DNA of 64,000 bases from Triglochin maritima. Taxonomy: Eukaryota; Streptophyta; Magnoliopsida; Alismatales; Juncaginaceae. The stretch lies in NCBI GenBank assembly GCA_963682175.1, contig OY821782.1, positions 28,913,741-28,977,740 of the forward strand. The letters are read 5' to 3'. Numbering within the stretch: the stretch's first letter is position 1; the number at the start of each line of letters is the position of its first letter. The position numbers were made by a program, and so were the translations under genes. The notes under the pieces were generated by a model. It saw only the letters and a list, made by a program, of their open reading frames with translations. It did no database searches and was not told the DNA's origin. Shown here in pieces: positions 44,201-55,563 of this stretch.

Positions 44201-46717
44201 GTTGGTCTTTGATGCGGTTACTTGACTTGTTGGAGCTCCGACCCGAATCGAATTAGTAAAATACTCCACATGAAGGTGTGGAGTATTCTGTTTTGCTCTT
44301 AGGTCCTTCTGTCTTACATTCAGGTCCTTCTCCCTTGCATCTTAGTCCCCAGATCTCACAATTCAGTCCTTTTTCCCAGCTTTTGGGTCCTTTTATGCTT
44401 CATCTCTTCAAACCTATTTATTCCTGAAAACTAAACATAAAACTAGTAACATAGCATTGTTTAGGTGAAAGATAATGGATATAAGATACAAATATAAACA
44501 TGAAATGATGCCAATTAGTTACTGATGTCTAGTTACTTCGATTTGAACTTACTGTGTGAGTGAATTTAACTTACCCCAACCATAGATAAGTTTACCCCCA
44601 TGAACAATTAGTCTACCATTGAACATAGTTACCTAGTTTATGAATTACATTCACCCCGATCATGTTCTCCAATTTACCTCATCAGTGACATTTAAGTACC
44701 CCATCTATCATCCCATCCATCATCTTGTGTTGCCCCCACAAACCATCATTTAATACCTTCATAAGACTTTACAGACGTCTTCCGCGATGACACGTAATTG
44801 TAAACTTTTAGAACACCTTGCAAAAATTATGGTTATCTACTGCAAATGTTATCTAACTCAATGGATCACCGTTAAAGGTATTAGACCCTAATTTGGTGAA
44901 AAGCATAAGTCGCCCAACTAAGGCTCGGCTGAAATCTACTGTGGAAAAGAAAATAACACCGTACCTAAACACATTGAAAGGGATATTTGCCAGTGATCTA
45001 TGAACATGATACTAAAAACAACTACAACTCGCGTTGGTTCCGTTTAAATGGAATGTGTGGTTTACTGATGTGTAGTTAATGTGATTTTGAACTTATCCTG
45101 CGAGTGAATTTAACCTACCACAACCAAAGATAAGTTGACCCCCCCACGAACAATACTATTGAACATAAATTACCCGCTTCATCCATTAAATTTACCCCAA
45201 TCATGTACTGCAATTTACCTCATCGATGACATTAACTTACCCCATATGTCATTTTGTGTTGCCCCACAAACCATCATTTAATACCTTCGTAAGACTTTAC
45301 GTATGTCTAAAACGATGATACGTGATTTTAAACTTTTAAAACACCTTGCAAAACTGAAAACGTGCAACTCTTCCTCCACTACCAAAATACTTCAACAATG
45401 CCCACGAACCACTATGAATGTTATCCATCTGAATGGATCACCATCTAACTTAATGACAAGGACACCGTTAAAGGTATTAGCCCCTAATTTGGTGAAGAGC
45501 AAAGGTCACCTAAGTAAGGCTACACTGAAATCTACTGTTAAAAGAAAATAACACCGTACCTAAACCCATTAAAAGTGATATTGCCAGTGATTTATTAACA
45601 AGATACTACACAGAACTACAATAAAACGGCGGTTCCAATTAAATGGGATGTAAACTAGGTATGTGTGCATAACTGGGTACCGTTCATCAAATAATACCTT
45701 CACAATACTTTACAGATGTCTACCGCGATGTCACGTAATTGTAAACTTTTTTAACACCTTGCATACAATGTGAGGAGTCCTTATAACGATTTATTAGTAA
45801 CCTTGTTAGTCCATAGTCCAATTCACCCCGTTCCTGAACGGTAATTTACCCCAACCCATGTAAACCAATTTACCTTGATAAAAAGCCCAAAAACACCCCC
45901 TGCAAATTTTTTCCATCTGAATGGATCACCGTCTAACTTAATGACAAGGACACTGTTAAAGGTATTAGACAATAACTTGGTGAAGAACAAAGGTGGCCAA
46001 ACTAATTCTAGGATGAAGTCTACTATTGAAAAGAAAATAAAACCGTACCAAAACTCATTGAAAGGGATATTGCCTGTGATTTATGAATAGGATACTACAC
46101 ACAACTACAATCTCACGCATGTTCCAATTAAATGGGATTTAATGAGGTATGTGTGGTTTACTGATGTGTAGTTTCTGCGATTTTGCAATTGAACATAAAT
46201 TAACCTTCCTAGTAATTGGTTGTTGGTGATATTACCTAATTTTTAAGTAACACGGATAAACGAACTTACCATGTTATTCATTCAGTGTTATTTGTCTATT
46301 AGATTTTACTTACCCCGTATATACATGGAGTTACCCTACTAGATCGATCAAGATTAACCCTACTATTGAACTTAAATTAATTCGTTCATCTATTAAATTT
46401 ACCACAACAGTGAATTCCAATTTACCTTGATATATGAACTAAGTTACCTCATCTATCAATTTGTGTTACCTACAAAATTCAACCTAATCCATCTACTGAA
46501 CATAAATTACAACTAAGACGAATAAAGTTTACCCCAACTATTTAAACATTTTATGTAAAACGTAAAACGTTCAAGAAAAGATGTAAACACGATTCCAGTT
46601 TAATAACAATCCATTTTCTTTCGATAGTTAACCAATTTCCCTAGTCCTTTATTCAACCTACCCCAATCATCGATAAGTTTACCCACACGAACCATTCTTA
46701 CAATCCTACATCTTAAT
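41227..46717 (+). repeat. Tandem array of the FAR1-like terminal exon plus flank
   Basis: A unit of roughly 0.5-0.7 kb recurs about seven times with deletions, starting near 41370, 41975, 42548, 42703, 44836, 45357 and 45880. Each unit has a coding part (GTGCAACTCTTCC, then a stretch encoding VIHLNGSPSNLMT and PLKVL-PNLVKSKG). This is followed by CACGCCGGTTCC, TATGTGTGG, and then about 300 bp of degenerate TTACCCC repeats. The first copy belongs to the FAR1-like C-terminus (coiled coil VMEALRSLKLRLLDSK at 41295). The solo LTR at 42986-44517 interrupts the fourth unit. From about 46190 to 46717 only the TTACC-type repeats remain. Confidence 0.75.
42986..44517 (-). repeat. Solo LTR of the Gy1/2/3/5 family (1532 bp)
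   Basis: Plus-strand start TGATTGATCG, end GATGCCAATTA (the usual CAATCA has decayed to CAATTA). Flanked by GTTAC at 42981-42985 and 44518-44522. TATA box (minus) 44010-44003; palindrome 44129-44150 (TGGACCGC, CAATTA, GCGGTCCA) 118 bp upstream; 21-bp GGTCC-type array at 44302, 44323, 44344, 44365 and 44386. No internal sequence, so it arose by LTR-LTR recombination. Confidence 0.93.
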
Positions 46718-48261
46718 TGATTGACATCATTTCATGCTTATATTTGTATCTTATATCAATTATCTCACACCTAAGCAATGCTACGTGATGAGGTTTATGT
46801 TTGAATTTCAGAAATAAAGAGGTTTGAAGAGAAGAGGCATGAAAGGACCTAAAAGATAGGAAAAAGGACTGAGTTGAGAGACTCGAGGACTAAGATGCAA
46901 GGGAGAAGGACCTGAACGTAAGACCGAATGACCAAAGAGCCAAACAGAAAACTCCACACCATCATGGGAGTATTTTGGCAATTCGATTCGGGTCGGATCT
47001 CCAATAAACAAAGTATATGCATCAAAGACCGACAAAGAAATCCAGAAAAGTCCACAACAAATTCCAGCTAGATCCAGAGTTTATGGACCGCTAATTGGCG
47101 GTCCGGATCTCTCTGGATCCGCTAAGATTTCGCGTGCACATGTATTAGTGTTTGTTTAGGCTATTTTCCGTATTTGTTTAGTCCCATACCAGGGGATTGT
47201 CCCGAATTACCTTTTTCTATGGCTATAAATAGAACTCTCCCTCCTCTCTTGTACCCCTTCTCTCTCTTGGTGGCCATCCTCTCTACTAGGAGTTAAAGCC
47301 TTGAAGCAAAAACCCTGGTGGAGAGAGGCTACTTGTAATTGAGTGAGTGATAATAGATGTTTTCCTTTAGTTATGTTGTTTCTTTCTTAGTTTAATTTCC
47401 TTTCATATGCTTGCATGCTTCTTTAGTTTTATGTCATCTTAGCTTCTTTAATATTCCTTGCTTGCTTAGTTTAATTTCATTTCAGTAGAATGTTTCATTT
47501 TAATGTAGGTTGTAGTGTAATGATTAGTGAGTAGTTCCATCCCCATTTGGGGGGTGGAGAAATATGTGATATGATCATGTGGTGTATTAGATGTGTGTTA
47601 GCTTAATCCCTTGAGCCTTATATGATTTTCATAACCATCTAATGGGATTTCACTCTTATCTTTGATATGCTAATGCTCTTGAATGAAGCTTAGCTTATGC
47701 TTAGATTAGTGGACCTATTTTATGGGGAATGATAAGGTGAGGATATGGATGGAGTTAATATTGGAAACACAATTTGTAGTGTATGTACTCTTGTTGGCTT
47801 TACCTTGTTTAATCTCTTGTATGTTTTAATGATAATGTGTTATCTTAATTCATGTGGAGGCATAGTAGGGTCTAGTCTTTATACATGAGTTCATTTAGCT
47901 TCATTCCAATTATTGTCTTGTATGTTTTAATGATATGATCTTATCTTAATTCATGTGGAGGCAAAGTTGGATTTAGTTTTATCATTTCATGCACTACATG
48001 TTGTGAAGAGCATAATTGAAAACACACACACATCTTTCTATTCACATTATTTCTCTACCCCCTATGGGTTTAGTTTTATTGCTTATCTTCCATTTCCTTT
48101 TGCATTTTAGTGTAGTTTAGTGTAACCAACCTTTCTCTCCTTTCTTTCTCACTCGCCTTCGCACAAATCAAAAGTCAACACTCCTCCCTGTGGATCGACC
48201 CGTATTTTCCACCGCTTCAACGCGGTCGTGCACTTGCGGTTTAATTAAAACGAATCAATCA
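46718..48261 (+). repeat. Gy5 5' LTR (1544 bp)
   Basis: TGATTGACATCATTT to CGAATCAATCA. TATA box 47224-47231; palindrome 47085-47104 (GGACCGC, TAATTG, GCGGTCC) 119 bp upstream; GGAC motifs at 46845, 46866, 46887, 46908 and 46929, exactly 21 bp apart. GC hairpin near 47537-47558. Confidence 0.93.
46845..46933 (+). repeat. Gy5 U3 21-bp phased GGAC array
   Basis: Five motifs at intervals of exactly 21 bp; the last has drifted to TGACC. Same register as the arrays in Gy1, Gy3 and the solo LTR. Confidence 0.88.
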
Positions 48262-48267
48262 AGTTTT

Positions 48268-48285
48268 TGGCGTCGTTGCTGGGGA
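48268..48285 (+). promoter_or_regulatory. Gy5 primer-binding site, two transitions
   Basis: TGGCGTCGTTGCTGGGGA differs from the tRNA-Asp complement by two C to T changes, both at CpG or CpC positions, as expected of methylated silenced DNA. Confidence 0.88.
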
Positions 48286-49336
48286 GGTGCTCTGTCCAGA
48301 CTTTGATTTGGACGATTCGAGTGGTTTTAATTTCTCTTTTTTAGTTTTGATTTTTTTCAGGGATCCGAAAGATCAAGGGTAAGCGACTGGAGGAATTTGA
48401 GAGCAAACCACTCAACGGTGACCGCCAATCAGCGGTCTGGGACCGCCAATTGGCGGCCTGGTGAGCTTACATTTCTCTCAATTTTGTTTGGGTTGTTGTT
48501 TATTTCCTTGTAGTTATCTGGGAGCACCATCTTGCATTCTGTGACTTCTAGTTTGCTCCCAGATTAAAAATCAATCCTCTTTAATCAACTTGGACCATAA
48601 AACTCAAAGCAAAATATTAGACTTCTTGCCATCTAGGTCATGCATCATTTGTAGACCTTGCATGCATTTGTCTTTTCTTTACATTTTGTTGTTGATTGCT
48701 GATGTGAGGTACGTGCACCCAAATCTCTCATTCATGCATGTTTTGATCATGCATTAGTTAGTAAGGTGCATCGGGACAAGAGTGAGTTGAGCGTTTGATT
48801 GGAGTGTTGATTGCTAGATTTAAGATCAAAACGGTACTAAGGAGGGGATGTCCCATTAAAGATAAGGTGGGGGATTTCATCACCCTTTCCTTGGCCCCAA
48901 AAATCACTCTTAATAAAAGCCTTAATTCTAAAAGTAAGTAGACATTGGCCCTAAGGATTTCAGACGCACTAGGAGAGTAATCTAGTTGAGACCGTCATGG
49001 CTTGATCGACGTTGCCTACCTTGTCGATAGTAGGAGGTACTGGATCTCCGTATCTGGTATCACTTGTTGGGCATTGTGGTCTTCGTTGTAGGGAGGTGAG
49101 GCGTGTCGAGGCTAGTGACCTCGAAGTTTGGCGTGGTCTAGCCTAAGGACCCTTTGCCTTACATTGTTTGAGCCGTGCTTGCTAGATTAGGCTTCTACCT
49201 TCACCCACTACCCACGCTAGCTCTAGGATTCTTCCCTCCTCATCTGAGTCATCTCCTCATCTGATTTCTACAAATAGTCTCCTCCTCTTAGTACACCTCC
49301 TGTTGCGTGTTATTTTAGAGTCGAGTCGAGCATTTT
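48286..49336 (+). other. Gy5 untranslated leader
   Basis: 1.05 kb, same length and order as the Gy3 leader. Palindromes at 48420-48437 and 48441-48458 start 134 nt after the primer site. No ORF supported. Confidence 0.82.
48420..48458. repeat. Gy5 leader palindrome pair
   Basis: GACCGC, CAATCA, GCGGTC (48420-48437) and GACCGCCAATTGGCGGCC (48441-48458). Confidence 0.9.
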
Positions 49337-52092
49337 ATGCGAGGTTAGGCTCGTTCTGGTGAGAGCGCTCGACTTGAGAGAGTGCATTTTTCTGAGATGG
49401 ACGGTCTTGGTGATCGGCCATCTCTGCGTCGTGCTCCTTTGGAGCGTGAGGCCGAGTCTTCTCGTGGTGATGGGGGAGACCAGGTTCCATACATGGATTA
49501 CCTCGGTCCACTCCCACCACCACGTAGACCTCCTTCTCCTCCTCCTCTTACTCGAGAGGAAGAGGGATTCGGTCAGGATCGACTTCTTGGTGCACCACCA
49601 CCTTTAGCTCGACAGGATAGACCGATGACTTTGTAGGAGAGGACCCATCCTGTTTGGGCCGCGCAGCCTTCTTGCATAGTTCTTCCCCCAGCTCGCGGGA
49701 ACAACTATGAGCTGAAATCTCAGTATGTGAGCATGCTTCCTACCTTCACTGCCAATAAGGAGGATCCGTATATTTTTATACGTGAATTCGAGGAAGTATG
49801 CTCCATGTTCAAGCTTCAACAGCTTGATGAGGATTCAGTCCGGTTGGGGATGATTTCTTTCGCGTTGAAGATACGCGAAGAAATGGATGTACAGCCCCTC
49901 GGCGAGCTCTATTCGGTCTTGGAATGACTTTGTGACCGTCTTTCTGAAGAGATTTTTCCCTAAAAGGAAAAGTCAACAGATACGGCACTAGATACACCAA
50001 ATGTATCAAGTTGAGACCGAATCATTTTATGCTTTCTTTGAGAGGTTCAAGGACCTTCTCTTACAGTGCCCTCATCATGGAATTGAGCTTTGGCAGCTGT
50101 GACAGATTGTTTATGAGGGCCTCAACTACAACACCCGCACATTGTTGGAGTCGATGTGTCAAGGTGATTTCCAAATAAAACTCATCGATGAGGCATGGGA
50201 TACTTTTGAATTGATGGTTGAACGTACCTTTGAGTGGGACACCATGAGAGAGCCACCAGCCGCCAGGTCTTCTAGTCGAGCTGGATCATATCAAGTTGAG
50301 TCAACTATCGCGTCTGAGGCAAAAATGGATGCTCTCATACGTAGGATTGAGAGTTTAGAGTTGGACCGAGCACCTTTAGCTCAGGTCGCTACTCCTGGAT
50401 GTGGTAGGTGTGGACTGACGGGCCATGATGAATTGGAATGCGCTTACGCTCCAAGGGATACTGAGCATGCAAATGCGATGTATCAACAGAGGCCCCATAA
50501 CGACCCGTACAGTCACTCCTACAACCCGGGATGGCGTAACCATCCTAACTTCTCTTGGGGGCCTAGTAGGGGTAACGGTCAGAGCTCGTACGCTCAACCT
50601 CAACCTCCGTCTTATCAACCTCCACGCCCATCGGCGACCTACTAACCTCCACATCAAAGGTCTCAGAACCATAATTACCAACCTCCTCAGACCTCATCGT
50701 CGGGTTATTCTAACCAAACTCCACTACCCCAATGGGTTGACTCGAAGGACCCTACTCTTGAACAAACCCTTCAAGCGTTCATTCAGAGCACACAATCTAT
50801 GTTTGCGGCCAGCAACAATTCGGTCAAAGCATTGGAAATGCAAGTGAGCCTGTTAGCTCATCAGCTCCATGAATGCAAGAAGGGTCAGTTACCGAGTCAA
50901 CCCGAGGTGAATCCTCGGGGTACCCATTCTCAAGGAAGGCCACCAGTGCCTCATGCTACCTCTGAACCAATCCATCATATTAATGTGACTCATACTTTGA
51001 GGTCTGGTAAGGAGGTGGACAACCACATTGGGGTGCCTTCCTTGTCATCACCATCTCTTGGTGTCACCAGACCTGCGGTGATACTTGCATCTCTGAGAGA
51101 ACCGGATCCTGAGGTTCCTTCTACATTTCCTTCGACAATGGGGCCGAACCCTGAGGTCCCCTTGTCTCCTCTTGTGTCGAAGAAATCAGATTCTGAGGTC
51201 CCCACTCATGCTTCTTTGGACCAGAATTCTAAGGTTCCTTTGCAACACCCTTATGCCCCGAAGGTGTCATTCCCTGAGCGCCTTAAAAAGAAAACCTCGG
51301 ATCAGCATGACAAGATGCATGAGATGTTTTGGCAAGTTAAGGTGAGCATCCCTCTGTTGGAGGTGATTCAGCAAATGCCACCTTATGTCAAGGTTCTCAA
51401 GGACTTATGCACCAAGAAGAGAAAAACTCATGTTCCAAAGAAAGCTTTTCTTGCGGCTAACGTGAGTTCTTTGTTTGCACAACCCATGCAAGTCAAATAC
51501 AAGGACCCTGACTGTCCTACTATCGCTTGTGTGATTGGTGACGTGTCCATACATCGAGCCTTATTGGACCTTGGTGCATCTGTTAATCTTCTGCCATATT
51601 CTGTCTACGTCCACCTCGGTCTTGGAGACCTTAAACAAACAAAAATCACTCTTCAATTGGCTGATAGGTCTATGAAGAAACTGAGGGGTGTGGTGGAAGA
51701 TGTGCTGATCAAAGTGGGAGAGTTCATTTATCCAGTCGACTTCTTTGTTTTGGATACTGAACCTGTGGCAAACCCACTTGGACAAATTCCTGTTATTCTG
51801 GGGAGACCATTTCTAGCGACTTCTAATGCCTAGATCAATTGTCGCAATGGTCTGATGCGCTTGACTTATGGAAGTAAGTGCGCTGATTTCAACATCTTCA
51901 CCATCGGCAAGAAGTCAGGTGCCTTCAATGATCCTGTTGGTGTCAACCTTATCTAGGGCATGGATGAGATTGAAGCAGAGGGCACCTTCAAGTACTTTAC
52001 AGAATTTTTCGATGGATATCCTGAAGGTGATGAAGATGTTTCACCTGGGCTGGCACAAGAAGGTGCCTTATATTCTGATCACGTGGCCTCAG
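49337..52092 (+). pseudogene. Gy5 gag-protease, multiply broken
   Basis: Opens at ATG 49337 with TAG as codon 4, where Gy3 has Trp. Regions matching Gy3: GDRPSLRRAPLEREAESSR, then [16 protein letters not shown], the capsid, a CCHC knuckle CGRCGLTGHDELEC near 50400, and protease ([16 protein letters not shown] near 51565, [12 protein letters not shown]). Breaks: TAG 49634, a 2-nt deletion near 49868, TGA 50100-50102, TAA 50643, TAG 51831 and TAG near 51955. A Pro/Ser/Glu-rich linker (REPDPEVPSTFPS and similar) between knuckle and protease is longer and more repetitive than in Gy3. After protease the reading passes into an acidic tail (AEGTFKYFTEFFDGYPEGDE), cut by CoB. Confidence 0.88.
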
Positions 52093-54222
52093 TGTAGGAT
52101 TTCATGTTTAATTGTGCATATATATTTTTCGGATTTTTATGCATAATAAGGATCAATTACAATTTCTACGATTTATTTCATGCATGCATCGGTTTGTTTT
52201 AATAACTAGTTTCAAAACTTATTAAAACAAACACAAGGGACTCCGAAATTCATACCTACAAGTTCTCTAAAACTTCTTGATGTTCCAGAGACGTTGAGGA
52301 AGACGATCGTCGCTTCTCGTTGCGCTGGTTGCCTCCGAGTGTTCACCGAAACCCTAAACAAGGTTGGAGAGAAAGGAGCTAGGCAATCAATCTCCAAACA
52401 AGCTTAGAATCTAGCTACAAACCCCTTCCTTAATCTCTGAGATTTCTCCTTCCAAAGACTTAGAAAACTAAGAGAATTTTCGTGGCTTTTTGTGGTGAAT
52501 TAGGAGAGAAAATAATTAGAAAACCATCTAACTTAATTAAGGAGAATAACGACCTATTTAAAGGCTCCAATCTTACTCTCAATCATGGCTATTCTTAAGC
52601 CACGTTTTCTTGACATTTTCTCTCACAAACTAATTCCATAATGTATTACATGCATCCACAAAACGTTTGACCAAGTTTGGAGCCAATCCAACCATTGATC
52701 AAATTAATCTCTTAATTATCAAAGGCAGAAAATCGATCGTGGTTCGGTTTACCGAGTCCCACTCGGTTAACCGAATATGTCACGATTGTTTAACCGAGTA
52801 TTAGACGGATGACCGAATCTTAAGGAGAAAAATTCTCCGTAACCGATCGGACGAATTCGCGTCTAAAACCGAGTACCATTCGGTTAACCGAAAATATTGG
52901 AACTGGACATTGTTCGGTCGACCGTTCCTGGTTCGGTACACCGTACCAGAGTTCCAGGCACTTTGGTCAAGTTCGGTCAATCAACTATGACTATGCGTTC
53001 CACGTTCGGTTGACCGATCCACTGATCCTTCGGTCGACCGAACCAAAACAGATTACCGAACTTTTACCCGATTTTGCCTTTTCAAATTTTGGATTTATTT
53101 CCAACAAAATTTTAACTTTTGGGGTTTTAGCAAATTCACAACTTATGCAATATATTATCCTATGCAATAATAAATTATTGCATCCCATAATATATGCATC
53201 TCATATGAATTTATCATGATTCTAATTATGTTATATACAACATAATTGATTTTACTTGTTCACCACATGTGTCATATTTTCTATAAGAAACCCGACACAT
53301 CATATGAACCAAAAATCAAGCTTCTTGTTTCCCGGTTTTTGCGGTGTGACCTATGGGAGGATCTAGACTAAGTTGGCAGTGATATTAAGAGCTTAATATC
53401 ACAAGTTATAAGTGGTATCTAGCTACACATTATAGCTCCCAATTAGTTAGATGTCTTAATTCCACTCGAACCAAAACCCGATCCATTTAGTGATGGAGTG
53501 CACCACTTGTGTCCGTCCCTTGCCTCATGATATTAAGAATACACACAAAGTAGTATTGTGTCATCTTTGTATTAGTATTCATTTCTTGATCTCTTTAAGC
53601 TAGTTATAAATATGTGACTTAACTCAAATCACATTGTGCACATTAAAACTTTGTTTTATCAAGGGGCCCACTAATATCATCACTCAATTAAGAGGGGCAA
53701 TGATAATCTTTTGACTAACTATCTTCTCCAACAAAAGTCATACATAACCAACCAATGCCTTTACACTACTCTCATCGATAGCTCAAGACACTAGTCTAAT
53801 TAAGCAATTCTTAAGTGATCGGATATAAGTCTCATATCAAAGGACCAAAGACACAGTAAAACATTAATGACACAGAAACACAATTCTATAATGTTTTACT
53901 TATTAGGTCTATTCAGTATACAAAAGTAATATTTTCCTCTTTTGTGTACCCGTGTTGTCACTCACTTGTAGAGCTACAATGATCTATGACCAACACGACA
54001 ATCTTAACTCGGTAATAAATGTTCCATGTATATTACCATGATTGCGAATATCTTTTGTTTTTTGTAAACCAATATCGTTTAGAGTTCTACGGTTAAGGAC
54101 CAAGAGCCTCTTCCTTAACACTTCTAAAAGACGAATAACATAAACAAGGAACAAAATGATTTCTCATTCAATTCATAATAATTGGTATTTAAAAGTAAAA
54201 CTTTTAGAACACATTCCCTTCA
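52093..54222 (-). repeat. CoB 3' LTR (2130 bp)
   Basis: Plus-strand TGTAGGATTTCATG to CATTCCCTTCA. Several CGGTTAACCG and CGGTCGACCG variants at 52741-53045. The TATA position reads TATTTAAA (near 52554) instead of TATTTATA in the other LTR. Confidence 0.93.
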
Positions 54223-54237
54223 ATCTCCCACTTGTTA
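54223..54237 (-). promoter_or_regulatory. CoB polypurine tract
   Basis: The minus strand reads TAACAAGTGGGAGAT just before the LTR start TGAAAGG. Confidence 0.88.
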
Positions 54238-54306
54238 TTAAAGTTTTCTTTCACATACATACTCAATGTATAAAACAATAATAACTAGGGTAAACCCCAT
54301 TACATA

Positions 54307-55560
54307 TCAATCATCAAGCCAATCTACATGGTTCCTCAATCCCATGGACTCAAAATGCATTTCGCCCTTGGCTTGGGATAAGGGTTTTGTGAATGGATCC
54401 GCTGTGTTGTTGTTGGTGTCCACCCATAATAGATTTATTTTGCCTTCGTCGATGAGGTCACGCGTCACGAAGTACTTACGATCTATGTACTTCACATTGT
54501 GGTGTGATCTAGGATCCTTGATTTGCGAGATAGATGCACTATTATCGCAAAATAGCTCAATGGGTCCCTCGCTCGTGGGAACTACTCCAAGCTCTTCAAG
54601 GAACTTCTTGATCAACACTCCTTCCTTGCTCGCTTCAGCGACAGCTATTACTTCGGAAGCGGTGGTTGAATCGGCTGTAGTGGTTTGCTTCCAGCTACGC
54701 CAACTCACAGCTCCACCATTCAGAAGAAAGACATATCCTGATTGTGATCTTCTATCGTCTGGATCACTCATGAAACTCGCATCTGAGTACCCTTCGGCTA
54801 TCAACTCCCTTTGTCCTCCATAAACAAGAATCTTATCCTTAGTCCGATTAAGGTACTTCAGGATATTCTTGACCGCAGTCCAATGCTCAGGACCTGCGTT
54901 GGATTGGTGACGACTTGTCACGCTTAGAGCATACGAGACATCGGGTCTTGTGCAAGTTATCACGTACATTATCGACCCAATTGCTGAAGCATAAGGAACA
55001 TACTTCATGTACTCTAAGTCTTTACGTGATTGCGCACGTTGAGACTTCTTGAGTTGCACACCCATACTCATTGGCACACTGCCCTTTTTGGAGTTGTTCA
55101 TCTTGAACCTTTCCAAGACCTTGTCAATGTATGCACGTTGACTTAGGCCAATGAGTCTACGGGATCTATCTCGATATATCTTGATTCCCAAGATGTATTG
55201 AGCCTCACCCATATCTTTCATTGAAAATGCAGATTTCAATGAACTTCTCGTTTGCTCAAGGAAAGGAATATGATTACACATAAGCAATATGTCATCGACA
55301 TATAAGATTAGGAATACTACATGGCTCCCACTAACCTTCTTGTATATACAAGGTTCTTCCTTACTTTGAATGAAGTGAAGCTTCTTCACTTCCTCATCAA
55401 AGCGTTTGTTCCAACTCCTTGATGCTTGCTTCAATCCATAAATGGATCTTTGAAGCATGCATACTTTCTTGCTACTCTTTGGATCTTCAAAACCTCGAGG
55501 TTGTACCATGTACGCATCCTCTTCCAAGTTCCCATTAAGGAACGCTGTTTCGACATCCAT
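54307..55560 (-). CDS. CoB reverse transcriptase (main part) and RNase H
   Basis: 417-codon open frame beginning MDVETAFLNGNLEED, which carries the first RT Asp motif, after a TGA at 55564-55562. It contains IYGLKQASRSWNKRF, the catalytic YVDDILL, YILGIKIYRDRSRRL and the copia junction RPDVSYALSVTSRHQ. RNase H contains EGYSDASFMSD, SQSGYVFLLNGGAVSW, TASEVIAV and LFCDNSASISQIK. It ends HVDWLDD. Both catalytic domains look intact, but the frame lacks the RT N-terminus, which lies across the stop. Confidence 0.92.
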   Translation of the reverse strand: MDVETAFLNGNLEEDAYMVQPRGFEDPKSSKKVCMLQRSIYGLKQASRSWNKRFDEEVKKLHFIQSKEEPCIYKKVSGSHVVFLILYVDDILLMCNHIPFLEQTRSSLKSAFSMKDMGEAQYILGIKIYRDRSRRLIGLSQRAYIDKVLERFKMNNSKKGSVPMSMGVQLKKSQRAQSRKDLEYMKYVPYASAIGSIMYVITCTRPDVSYALSVTSRHQSNAGPEHWTAVKNILKYLNRTKDKILVYGGQRELIAEGYSDASFMSDPDDRRSQSGYVFLLNGGAVSWRSWKQTTTADSTTASEVIAVAEASKEGVLIKKFLEELGVVPTSEGPIELFCDNSASISQIKDPRSHHNVKYIDRKYFVTRDLIDEGKINLLWVDTNNNTADPFTKPLSQAKGEMHFESMGLRNHVDWLDD

Positions 55561-55563
55561 TTG

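Noticed and set aside
41700..46520. TTACCCC words as telomeric repeat
   Set aside because: Plant telomere repeat is TTTAGGG; these words are not in a regular 7-bp register.
30140..46717. Full Mutator-like transposon with terminal inverted repeats
   Set aside because: I compared the ends of the region by eye and saw no inverted match; kept only as a hypothesis.
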